DNA from: Bacteroidales bacterium UBA6244
GTDB lineage: Bacteria; Bacteroidota; Bacteroidia; Bacteroidales; F082
NCBI GenBank assembly: GCA_002440885.1
Contig: DJVY01000100.1
Location: 1-64,000, forward strand
DNA: 64,000 nt
Direction of reading: 5' to 3'
Below, in pieces: positions 55,104-63,224 of this stretch. Numbering within the stretch: position 1 is the first letter of the stretch; each line of letters begins with the position of its first letter. A program made the translations under genes and the position numbers. The notes beneath the pieces are model-generated. The model ran no database searches, was not told the origin of the DNA, and saw only the letters and a list, made by a program, of their open reading frames with translations.

Positions 55104-56234
55104 ATGCAATTCAAACTGGTTTTTAACGACCCCAAAAGTGCTGCCCGTGCCGGAGAAATAGCAACAGATCACGGCATAATACAAACCCCTATTTTTATGC
55201 CGGTAGGTACTGCTGGATCGGTAAAAGGGATTCATATTCAGGATATAAGTGGCGATATAAACGCCGAAATTATTCTTGGAAACACCTATCATCTCTATTT
55301 GCGTCCGGGATTAAACATCCTTAAAATGGCCGGAGGTCTGCACCGGTTTAATGGCTGGAATGGGCCAATTTTGACCGACAGTGGCGGATATCAGGTTTAT
55401 TCTTTAACCGACAAGCGAAAACTAAACCGTGAGGGTGTCGTTTTTCAGTCGCATATCGATGGATCAAAACATCATTTTTCACCTGAAAGGGTTATTGATA
55501 TTCAACGGGCTATTGGCGCTGATATCATGATGGCGTTTGATGAATGTACTCCCTACCCGTGCGATTACAATTATGCCGCTACCTCACTCGAAATTACCCA
55601 CCATTGGCTCGACCGATGCATGGATCAAATGAAGGCCACCGAACCGGTTTATGGCTATAGTCAGTCTCTTTTTCCTATTGTTCAGGGAAGTACTTACCGC
55701 GATCTGCGTGTGAAATCGGCTGAATACATTGCCGGTAAAGATGCTGACGGAAACGCCATTGGTGGTTTGTCCGTTGGCGAGCCACACGAAGACATGTATG
55801 AAATGACGGATTTGGTTTGTCGCATACTGCCAAAGGATAAACCACGTTATCTCATGGGAGTGGGTACCCCGGCAAATATTCTCGAAAGCATTGCCCTGGG
55901 TGTGGATATGTTTGATTGTGTGATGCCTACCCGTAACGGAAGAAATGGAATGTTGTTTACCAGCGAAGGGATAATAAATATTAAAAACGAAAAATGGAAA
56001 GATGATTTCTCTCCCATCGACATGAATGGAAGTTCCTACGTCGACAGCCAGTATTCAAAAGCCTACTTGCGGCATTTAATCGTTTCAAAAGAAATTTTGG
56101 GCGCGATGATTGCCAGTCAGCATAATCTGGCTTTTTATCTCTGGCTGGTAAAACAAGCGCGGGAGCATATCCTGGCCGGAGACTTTGCTTCGTGGAAAAA
56201 TGTAATGGTGGATAAAGTGAGTCAACGACTTTAA
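55104..56234 (+). CDS. tgt: tRNA-guanine transglycosylase, zinc-site-less Bacteroidota form
   Basis: 376 aa. Exchanges guanine-34 of the GUN-anticodon tRNAs for a queuosine precursor base. Motifs: GNTYHLYLRPGL, the catalytic-Asp segment ILTDSGGYQVYSL near 85-95, MAFDECTP near 147, GGLSVGE and DMFDCVMPTRNGRNG. The usual C-terminal zinc site (CxCxxC and His) is degenerate: the region reads MNGSSYVDSQYSKAYLRHL and then SQHNLAFYL, so all three Cys are replaced while a His remains. The -7 element fixes the start at 55104. Followed 11 bases on by an LptF/LptG-type gene. Confidence 0.95.
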   Translation: MQFKLVFNDPKSAARAGEIATDHGIIQTPIFMPVGTAGSVKGIHIQDISGDINAEIILGNTYHLYLRPGLNILKMAGGLHRFNGWNGPILTDSGGYQVYSLTDKRKLNREGVVFQSHIDGSKHHFSPERVIDIQRAIGADIMMAFDECTPYPCDYNYAATSLEITHHWLDRCMDQMKATEPVYGYSQSLFPIVQGSTYRDLRVKSAEYIAGKDADGNAIGGLSVGEPHEDMYEMTDLVCRILPKDKPRYLMGVGTPANILESIALGVDMFDCVMPTRNGRNGMLFTSEGIINIKNEKWKDDFSPIDMNGSSYVDSQYSKAYLRHLIVSKEILGAMIASQHNLAFYLWLVKQAREHILAGDFASWKNVMVDKVSQRL

Positions 56235-56245
56235 AAATAAGGTTC

Positions 56246-57328
56246 ATGCTAAAGATTATCGATCGGTATATCATCAAAAAGTTCATGGGGACATTCTTCT
56301 ATGCCATTAGTTTGTTGATACTCATCGTGATTATTTTTGATGTGAGCGAAAACATCGATAGTTTCATAAAAAATGAAGCTCCCCTCAAAGCCATACTTGT
56401 CGATTACTACATCAACTTCATTCCTTATTTCATCAACCTTTTTATTTACCTGTTCACTTTTATTTCAGTTATTTTCTTCACATCAAAACTGGCCGGCGAC
56501 ACCGAAATTATCGCCATTCTGAGCAGTGGGGTAAGTTTTTGGCGGTTGCTCTATCCTTATCTGCTTTCTTCTATTATTCTGGCTATTTTAAGTTTTTATC
56601 TCGGTAACTTCCTCATTCCTACTACCAACCAAACCCGACGTGTATTTAAAAACACTTACATGGAAGATCTGGTGAAAGACCAAAGCAGGAACCTGCACCT
56701 GCAAATAGAACCAAATACCTTTGTGTTTATTGAATCGTACAACAGGATTTTAGCCACAGGATATAAGTTTTCGATTGAGAAATTTGAAGGACAAAACATG
56801 GTGTATAAGCTTATGGCCGATAAACTTATGCTGGACACGGTTACCGGAAAATGGACACTTAAGGATTATTTTATCCGAACGCTGGACGATAACGGAAATC
56901 AGCAGTTACTAAAAGGTGAGGAGATGGACACTACACTGGCGCTGCAACCCACCGATTTATATAAGGTGAAGGAAGTATTTGAGGAAATGAATTTGTACCA
57001 GTTGAACGATTATATAGCCACCGAAAAAGCAAAAGGGTCGATTGCCTACAAGAGTTTTGAAATTGAAAAACACAAACGACTGGCCGGGCCTGTAGCCATA
57101 ATCATACTCACCATCATTGGAGTGGCTTTGTCGAGCCGCAAGGTGCGCGGAGGTATTGGCATGCATTTGGGGGTTGGTATCGCCCTCACCTTTTCCTACA
57201 TTCTCCTCATGCAGGTAAGTACGGTTTTTTCAGCCTTTGGCAATTTGTCGCCGGCCATCGCCTCATGGATACCGAATATGATTTTTCTGTTAATCGGACT
57301 GTATCTCTTGCAAAAAGCTCCTAAATAG
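56246..57328 (+). CDS. LptF/LptG-family permease
   Basis: 360 aa. Two helices at the start (about 12-36 and 60-80), a large periplasmic middle part of beta-jellyroll type (about 130-250), and helices at about 270-360 with the LSSRKVRGGIGMHLGVGI block. This is the YjgP/YjgQ architecture of the inner-membrane permease that, with LptB, extracts lipopolysaccharide from the inner membrane. The partner paralogue and LptB are not nearby. Only 11 bases after tgt, so it is co-transcribed, a common Bacteroidota arrangement. Confidence 0.88.
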   Translation: MLKIIDRYIIKKFMGTFFYAISLLILIVIIFDVSENIDSFIKNEAPLKAILVDYYINFIPYFINLFIYLFTFISVIFFTSKLAGDTEIIAILSSGVSFWRLLYPYLLSSIILAILSFYLGNFLIPTTNQTRRVFKNTYMEDLVKDQSRNLHLQIEPNTFVFIESYNRILATGYKFSIEKFEGQNMVYKLMADKLMLDTVTGKWTLKDYFIRTLDDNGNQQLLKGEEMDTTLALQPTDLYKVKEVFEEMNLYQLNDYIATEKAKGSIAYKSFEIEKHKRLAGPVAIIILTIIGVALSSRKVRGGIGMHLGVGIALTFSYILLMQVSTVFSAFGNLSPAIASWIPNMIFLLIGLYLLQKAPK

Positions 57329-57380
57329 ATTATAACAAAAAGATAACCAGACCTTGTGAAGCGTATTAAAAACAAACGAC

Positions 57381-57388
57381 TAAATTTG
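57381..57388 (+). promoter_or_regulatory. -7 element (TAAATTTG) of the M28 peptidase gene
   Basis: Exact match 28 bases before the ATG at 57417; TTG at 57354-57356 is a possible -33 element. Confidence 0.55.
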
Positions 57389-57416
57389 CAATCTGAAACT
57401 AAAACTTAATACACAG

Positions 57417-59210
57417 ATGATTCGATACAGTATCTATTTCCTGATGGCCGTTGTTTTTCTGGCCGGACTTGCCCCACTTCATGCCCAAACAAAAGCTGAA
57501 ATTACGGTCGATGACCTGAAACAACACATCTATTTTTTAGCTTCCGATTCGCTCAAAGGACGACAGCCCGGAACTCCCGAAGGCGATATCGCCGCAGCTT
57601 ATATCCGTGATCAGTTTTTGAGCTACGGACTTCTGCCAATGGGAAACAATGGTTTGCAGCCGTTTAACGTGACTGTGAGTGTTGAGCCCGGAGAAAACAA
57701 TACGCTTCAGACAGAAGAGGTTACCGGTGTTTTTGATGTGGACTTTCAGCTTATGCCCTTTACTTCTAACGGCACACTGGAAGCAGAAGTGGTGTTTGCC
57801 GGTTTTGGGATGGAAATTGACCTCGATTCGCTCAAGTGGAATGATTATGAAAACCTGGATGTAAAAGGAAAATGGGTGATGGTGCTACGTGGTGACCCTG
57901 AGCCTGATAACGAAGAGAGCTTGTTTGCCTCCTTCGTGGGCACAAGAGAAAAAGCCCTGATGGCGAAAGACCATCAGGCCGCTGGAATCATTTTTGTGAG
58001 TGGCCCACAGTTTGGCGAACAGGACGAATTAATGCCACCTACTTTTAACAGGGTAACAGCAGATGCCGGACTTTTAGCCGTGAATGTGAAGAGATCGGTT
58101 GCAAACAAGTTGCTCGAAAAATTCAATACAACGGTTAACATGTTGGAAGACAGTATCCGCAAAACAATGAAGCCGGTGGCTATGCCGCTCGGGGTTACCC
58201 TTACAGCCACCACCGACCTCAACAAAGTAGAGGTGGTGACCAACAACGTAGTGGCTGTTTTACCGGGCAGTGACCCGGTTTTAAAAGATGAATACATACT
58301 TATGGGTGCACATTACGACCATCTGGGGATGGGGGGCATGGGTTCAGGATCGCGTATGCCTGACAGTATTGCCGTGCACAACGGAGCTGACGACAACGCC
58401 TCCGGTGTTGCGGCTGTTTTGGAGTTGGCTCAGTCGCTGGCCTCGGGTAAAGAGCAACTTAAACGTTCGGTCATTTTTATAGCTTTCGGGGCAGAAGAAA
58501 TGGGGCTGCTGGGTTCTCAGTTTTTTGCCTCCAACCCAACCATTGGTTTAAAGCAGGTTAAGCTGATGCTTAACTTTGACATGATAGGTCGCCTAGATGC
58601 TGAAAAGCCGAATTTAATGATTGGCGGTACAGGCACAGCCGTTGAGACAGAAGATTTGCTTAAATCATGGGAGGCATCGAGTACCATGGGTTTCACGCAT
58701 TCACCTGAAGGGTATGGGGCGTCTGATCATGCCAGTTTTTATGGTGCCGGAGTGCCTGTTTTGTTCTTCTTTACCGGAGCACATCAGGACTACCATACAC
58801 CATTGGACGATGCCGATCTGATTAATTATGAAGGCGAGAAAATGATTCTCGACTTTGTGGAACCAATGGTCGTGGCACTGATAAACCAATCCGAGGCTCT
58901 TACTTACCAGGAAACAGCAGCCCCTGTCCAGGAAGGCCGTAACAGCCGTTCGCTAAAGGTAAAATTGGGTATCATGCCTGATTTCACAAGTACTGAAAAT
59001 AACGGACTTGGCATTGGTGGCGTTACTCCCGGTGGTCCGGCTTCTGCCGCAGGTTTGAAAAAGGGTGATCGCATAACGGCTTTGGACGGCATGGAAGTTA
59101 CCAATATCTACGATTATATGTCAAGGCTTAAGAAACTAAAACCCGGTCAGCGAATCACTGTGGATATAGTGCGCGACGAATTGCCGATGGTAATGATTGT
59201 GGATTTATAA
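57417..59210 (+). CDS. Secreted M28-family metallopeptidase with PA and PDZ domains
   Basis: 597 aa. Signal peptide 1-24 (ends LAPLHAQ). A PA domain (about 90-240) is inserted before the co-catalytic zinc aminopeptidase domain (about 270-500): YDHLGMG, NGADDNASGVAA, the catalytic FGAEEMGLLGS, MLNFDMIGRL and HQDYHTPLDDAD supply the zinc ligands (His, Asp, Glu, Asp, His). A C-terminal PDZ domain is at about 515-597 (LGIGGVTPGGPASAAGLKKGD). Exported aminopeptidase for extracellular peptides. Own promoter; the next gene starts 23 bases after its stop and may be in the same unit. Confidence 0.93.
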   Translation: MIRYSIYFLMAVVFLAGLAPLHAQTKAEITVDDLKQHIYFLASDSLKGRQPGTPEGDIAAAYIRDQFLSYGLLPMGNNGLQPFNVTVSVEPGENNTLQTEEVTGVFDVDFQLMPFTSNGTLEAEVVFAGFGMEIDLDSLKWNDYENLDVKGKWVMVLRGDPEPDNEESLFASFVGTREKALMAKDHQAAGIIFVSGPQFGEQDELMPPTFNRVTADAGLLAVNVKRSVANKLLEKFNTTVNMLEDSIRKTMKPVAMPLGVTLTATTDLNKVEVVTNNVVAVLPGSDPVLKDEYILMGAHYDHLGMGGMGSGSRMPDSIAVHNGADDNASGVAAVLELAQSLASGKEQLKRSVIFIAFGAEEMGLLGSQFFASNPTIGLKQVKLMLNFDMIGRLDAEKPNLMIGGTGTAVETEDLLKSWEASSTMGFTHSPEGYGASDHASFYGAGVPVLFFFTGAHQDYHTPLDDADLINYEGEKMILDFVEPMVVALINQSEALTYQETAAPVQEGRNSRSLKVKLGIMPDFTSTENNGLGIGGVTPGGPASAAGLKKGDRITALDGMEVTNIYDYMSRLKKLKPGQRITVDIVRDELPMVMIVDL

Positions 59211-59233
59211 CCCAACACTATAAACCTGATCTG

Positions 59234-59644
59234 ATGTTTGACTTCATAACCCCAGAGCTGATTTCCAAATTTATAAAGTTTGGCGTAGTGGGGTTTTCCG
59301 GGCTCTTTGTCGATTTTGGCCTGACCTATATCACCAAAGAAAAACTTCATATCCCTAAATATGTTGCCAATGCCATTGGGTTTATGTCGGCAGCCACTTC
59401 TAATTACTTTTTGAACAGGATTTGGACTTTTGAAAGTCATAATCCCGAAATCATGTTGGAGTATTCCCAATTTATTCTGATTTCAATCATCGGATTGGTT
59501 ATAAACACCTTTATACTGTGGCTCTTGGTAAGCCGGTTTAAATTCAACTTTTATCTGGCCAAAGTTTTCGCCATCGGTGTGGTCACCGTATGGAATTTTT
59601 TCGCCAACCTTTTCATAACTTTTAGCCCGGACGCGTTATTGTAG
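59234..59644 (+). CDS. GtrA-family membrane protein
   Basis: 136 aa, four transmembrane helices. The start FIKFGVVGFSGLFVDFG and the NYFLNRIWTF motif are typical of GtrA-like flippases, which move polyprenyl-linked sugars across the inner membrane. No GtrB-type glycosyltransferase is adjacent, so the partner must be elsewhere (the GT2 gene at 53894 is a candidate only by proximity). Convergent with the YjbQ-like gene, 22 bases away, without a visible terminator. Confidence 0.88.
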   Translation: MFDFITPELISKFIKFGVVGFSGLFVDFGLTYITKEKLHIPKYVANAIGFMSAATSNYFLNRIWTFESHNPEIMLEYSQFILISIIGLVINTFILWLLVSRFKFNFYLAKVFAIGVVTVWNFFANLFITFSPDALL

Positions 59645-59666
59645 TCGAGGCAGAAACGGTAACGGC

Positions 59667-60077
59667 CTAAGCGTACAAGGTGCAAACCAGTTTGCGCAGA
59701 CCTCCATGATTTCTGAATTCACAAAAGTGAATCCCTTGCCATGTCCCAAGATTTAACTTGTGGTTGGTAATAGGTATGGTGACTGAGCTGCCCGCTACCA
59801 GACTTTTAAAATGAGCAGGCATGTCGTCAAGGCCTTCCAGTGTATGACGATATTGTGTGTCGCCTTCAGGAGCCAGTCGTTTTAGCAGCAAGTCGATGTC
59901 TGTGAGCACGTCAGGGTCGGCGTTTTCGTTTAACATGATTCCGGCAGAGGTGTGTTTTACGAAAATATGAAGAAGCCCCGTCTGTGGTAAATTTTCAAAA
60001 GTGTTGATAATCAGCCTGTCGATTGAGTGAATACCTTTTCTAAATGGGCCTATGGCGATCTCCTGTTGCTGTATCAT
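59667..60077 (-). CDS. YjbQ/UPF0047 family protein
   Basis: 136 aa from the ATG at 60077; the longer frame from 60125 would begin upstream of the -7 element at 60099-60106 and is excluded. Family motifs are HTSAGIMLNENADPDV and GTWQGIHFCEFRNHGG. E. coli YjbQ shows weak thiamine-phosphate synthase activity, but the cellular role is unclear. Single-gene unit, convergent with the GtrA-like gene. Confidence 0.88.
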   Translation of the reverse strand: MIQQQEIAIGPFRKGIHSIDRLIINTFENLPQTGLLHIFVKHTSAGIMLNENADPDVLTDIDLLLKRLAPEGDTQYRHTLEGLDDMPAHFKSLVAGSSVTIPITNHKLNLGTWQGIHFCEFRNHGGLRKLVCTLYA

Positions 60078-60098
60078 GGTAGTATGCAAATTCTTTTT

Positions 60099-60106
60099 CA
60101 AAAATA
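60099..60106 (-). promoter_or_regulatory. -7 element (TATTTTTG) of the YjbQ-like gene
   Basis: Exact minus-strand match 22 bases upstream of the ATG at 60077. Confidence 0.6.
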
Positions 60107-60214
60107 AGGATAGTTTTCCATTCACAGGTTTATTTTGCTTTTTAGAACGATTGCGATTAAAAAACAGATGCGTTTTGGAGTTAAAAAGTTGTCAATTAAA
60201 AGCATTTTTACTAC

Positions 60215-60277
60215 AAGTTATTAACAAAACAGAATAAGTTATTAACGATTAACATGTGCGTTAACGTGCACGTTAAC
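60215..60277. repeat. TTAAC array with 18-bp palindrome, candidate LacI-type operator
   Basis: AAGTTATTAAC occurs at 60215-60225 and again at 60236-60246, exactly 21 bases apart (two helical turns). Further TTAAC copies are at 60249, 60261 and 60273, each 12 bases apart. The last two belong to a perfect palindrome GTTAACGTGCACGTTAAC (60260-60277). The palindrome is reminiscent of GTTAAC-based LacI-family operators, and the genes it precedes (TonB receptor, sucrose phosphorylase) suit sugar-responsive control. No regulator gene is visible in the window. Confidence 0.55.
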
Positions 60278-60329
60278 CTGTGCGGTATTTTAGCCCAAAA
60301 ATGACGTAAAAAACGCTTGATTTCAGGTT

Positions 60330-60337
60330 TATTTTTG
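60330..60337 (+). promoter_or_regulatory. -7 element (TATTTTTG) of the TonB receptor gene
   Basis: Exact TAnnTTTG match 52 bases before the ATG at 60390 and 53 bases after the palindrome, an arrangement compatible with activation or looping repression. Confidence 0.55.
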
Positions 60338-60389
60338 TTGGTGAAAATATTTAACATTTTTTTTAATTGATCATTAACAGACTTTAACT

Positions 60390-63062
60390 ATGAGAAAATT
60401 TACACTTTTAATGATGTTGTTTTTAGGAACTTGTCTGTCGGGTTTTACGATGTTGCAGGCACAAACCGGAACAATTGAAGGCACGATAACGGATGCTCAG
60501 AACAAGGAGACACTTGTGGGAGCCACCATTCAGATCAAAGGAACCCTCACGGGTGCTATTACTGATTTGGATGGCAAGTATGTAATTGCTGATGTAGGGG
60601 AGGGCACTTATCAGCTGGTTGCTTCATTCGTTGGCTATTCTACTAAGACTATAGAGGTAGCTGTAGTTTCAGGACAAAAAACGGTAATCAACTTTGCTTT
60701 GGCTACCGACCTCATGGGTCTTGATGAAGTGGTAGTAACGGGTTTGGTCAATGAGAAGTCCGCTTTGCGTTCTGCCGATGCCCTTACCTCACTTAAGCCA
60801 AAATTTCTTGATGAATTGGGATTCCAGACTACGGCTGAAATTTTCAAGGCCATTCCCGGTATTCATGTTGAGTCAAGTGGAGGAGAAGGTAATGCCAACA
60901 TCTCCGTCAGGGGCATACCGGTGGCTTCGGGTGGTTCCAAGTTCTTACTTCTGCAGGAAGACGGACTGCCCATACTTCAATTTGGAGATATTTCTTTTGG
61001 TAATGCTGATATATTTCTAAGGTATGATAAGTCAGTAAGTAGAATTGAGGCATTGAAAGGAGGATCTGCATCAACCCTCGCCAGTAACTCTCCTGCCGGT
61101 ATCATTAACTTCATCAGCAAAACAGGTGTGGAAGAGGGAGGCGTAGTGGCCACTACTTTTGGAGTCGATTTCAAATCGTTGCGCACCGATTTCGATTTTG
61201 GAGGTTCTTTAGGTAATGGTTTTAGATTTAATGTTGGGGGATTTTTTCGCTCCGGTCAGGGACCACGTAAGCCCGGGTTTACTGCCAATTATGGTGGGCA
61301 AATAAAAGCAAACCTCACCAAACAGTTTGAAAAGGGATATGCCCGGATATACCTTAAATACCTTAACGACAAGGCGATCAGTTATATGCCCATGCCGGTG
61401 AAAGCAACAGGTACGGCTGATAATCCAACATATGAATCGATTGAGGGATTTGATTTAACCCATAGCACCCTTCAAAGTCCTGGTTTCTTGCTACTTCACG
61501 GAGTTGATCAGAATGGAAACCGACGTACTAGCAATATCTCTGACGGTATGCACCCAAAAGTGTTGGCCATAGGTGCTGAGTTCGATTTTGAAATAGGCAA
61601 TGGCTGGAGAATTAAAGATAGAGCCAGAATGGCTTTTACCAAAGGAACTTTTAACTCACCATTTCCTGCTCAGGTAGCTAGTGCCGATGATATAGCAAAA
61701 AATCTGGTAGGTGAAGGATATACTATGAGCTACGCCAATGGAAGCCAAGCAGGAGTGCCTTTAACTCCGGTAGAGATCCAAAATTTGAATGGAAACGGGC
61801 TGGCCATGCAAATCATTACCTTTGATGTGGAAATGAACAACCTGAACAATTTTACAAATGATATTTTTCTTACCAAAGACTTAGGAAAAGCAAAAATAAC
61901 CGTTGGCTATTACAATGCCTACCAAAAGATTGCTATGAGCTGGTTGTGGCAAACTTATCTGACTGATGTTAACGGAGACGATGGCTCAAGGTTAATGAAT
62001 GTGCAAAGTGCTGATAGTTCGTTTTATACCGACAATGGCCTTATTGCTCATGGTGTGCCCATGTGGGGAAACTGCTGTACAAGAGGGTACGATATGGCTT
62101 ACACCATCGACGCACCATATGCCAACGTTGAGGTAGAGCTGACTTCTCAATTTAGTATGGATGCCAGTCTGCGGTACGATATGGGCAATGCCAACGGTTA
62201 TTATTTATCAAATTATCAGGCCGCTGTGGATGTGGACGAAGATGGTATTATTTCTCCTACTGAGGAAAGTGTTACCTTGTTAAACAATGCAAAACCAAAT
62301 ACAGTGAACTATAATTTTGGGTATGTGTCGTATTCTATTGGTGCAAATTATTTGCTCGACGAAACTAAAGCTGTTTATGCAAGGTACAGCCAGGGTGGTA
62401 GAGCCAATGCCGACAGACTTCTTTACTCTCCGTTTATTGATGCTGATGGTAAAACTATCAGTGGCTTAAGTGCCGACCAAATTAATCAGGCTGAACTTGG
62501 GTTTAAATTCAAATCACCCAGATTAGGTTTTACAGCTACAGGATTTTATGATGTAATTTCGGAACAAAATGAAGAGTTTGGCAAGGTTCTGAATAAAGAC
62601 TATAATACTTATGGTGTTGAAGTGGATGCGGTTGCTACATTTTCTAATTTTTACATTGCTGCCGGTGCTACTTATACCAAGGCAAAGATTACCAAGAGTA
62701 TGACTGTCGCTGAAGAAGGAAATGTGCCACGCCGGGTTCCTGCTTTAATGTACGATATCAATCCTTCGTACAGCTTCTTGAAAGGAAAAGCCAACATCGG
62801 GTTCAGCCTTATCGGAACAACAAAGGTATATGCACAGGATGACAATGTGGCTGTGCTGCCCGGGTTTGTTTATGTAAACGCTTTTGTGAGTTACAATATT
62901 ACTAAAGGTCTCGATTTGATGATTAATTCCAATAATGTTACCAATACATTGGGATTCACCGAAATGGAGGGAGATCCTTTTGTCGACAATAGTGTTAACT
63001 ACATGAGGGCACGCCCCATCACAGGACGGGCTACTACAGCTACCATTTCCTATACTTTTTAA
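60390..63062 (+). CDS. TonB-dependent outer-membrane receptor, probable sugar importer
   Basis: 890 aa. Signal peptide 1-24 (ends TMLQAQ), a carboxypeptidase-regulatory-like domain about 26-112 (GTIEGTITDAQNKETLVGATI), a plug about 113-230 (DEVVVTGLV TonB-box-like start; NISVRGIP; IEALKGGSASTLASNSPAGI) and a 22-strand barrel ending in the aromatic TATISYTF. Shorter than SusC proteins and with no SusD next to it, so it is not a classical Sus pair. A sucrose phosphorylase gene follows, so sucrose or a related sugar is the likely substrate (inference). A hairpin terminator follows the stop, perhaps only partly effective. Confidence 0.9.
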   Translation: MRKFTLLMMLFLGTCLSGFTMLQAQTGTIEGTITDAQNKETLVGATIQIKGTLTGAITDLDGKYVIADVGEGTYQLVASFVGYSTKTIEVAVVSGQKTVINFALATDLMGLDEVVVTGLVNEKSALRSADALTSLKPKFLDELGFQTTAEIFKAIPGIHVESSGGEGNANISVRGIPVASGGSKFLLLQEDGLPILQFGDISFGNADIFLRYDKSVSRIEALKGGSASTLASNSPAGIINFISKTGVEEGGVVATTFGVDFKSLRTDFDFGGSLGNGFRFNVGGFFRSGQGPRKPGFTANYGGQIKANLTKQFEKGYARIYLKYLNDKAISYMPMPVKATGTADNPTYESIEGFDLTHSTLQSPGFLLLHGVDQNGNRRTSNISDGMHPKVLAIGAEFDFEIGNGWRIKDRARMAFTKGTFNSPFPAQVASADDIAKNLVGEGYTMSYANGSQAGVPLTPVEIQNLNGNGLAMQIITFDVEMNNLNNFTNDIFLTKDLGKAKITVGYYNAYQKIAMSWLWQTYLTDVNGDDGSRLMNVQSADSSFYTDNGLIAHGVPMWGNCCTRGYDMAYTIDAPYANVEVELTSQFSMDASLRYDMGNANGYYLSNYQAAVDVDEDGIISPTEESVTLLNNAKPNTVNYNFGYVSYSIGANYLLDETKAVYARYSQGGRANADRLLYSPFIDADGKTISGLSADQINQAELGFKFKSPRLGFTATGFYDVISEQNEEFGKVLNKDYNTYGVEVDAVATFSNFYIAAGATYTKAKITKSMTVAEEGNVPRRVPALMYDINPSYSFLKGKANIGFSLIGTTKVYAQDDNVAVLPGFVYVNAFVSYNITKGLDLMINSNNVTNTLGFTEMEGDPFVDNSVNYMRARPITGRATTATISYTF

Positions 63063-63099
63063 CCGTTATTGTAAATATGTTTAAGCACTAAATACCCTT

Positions 63100-63142
63100 T
63101 GGAGAGGTTTCGTTTGTTCGCAATTGGACCTCTCCATTTTTT
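63100..63142 (+). terminator. Terminator between TonB receptor and sucrose phosphorylase
   Basis: Stem TGGAGAGGT / ACCTCTCCA with a 19-base loop, followed by six T. The long loop suggests partial rather than complete termination. Confidence 0.6.
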
Positions 63143-63224
63143 AAGCTTTCCATTCACTATAATATGGAATCAAGTTGTAAAAACGATTATCTTTATATCA
63201 AATAACTGGAGACTCTCGAAAAGT

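Larger units (their letters stand above)
60078..60389. other. Intergenic region with probable operator array
   Basis: 312 bases without a gene. Contains the divergent YjbQ-like gene promoter, five TTAAC repeats with regular spacing, an 18-bp palindrome and a -7 element for the TonB receptor, described in separate entries. Confidence 0.6.

Noticed and set aside
63148..63169. Inverted repeat TTCCAT/ATGGAA upstream of sucrose phosphorylase as an operator
   Set aside because: Only six paired bases with a 10-base spacer, which is expected by chance; no second copy nearby.
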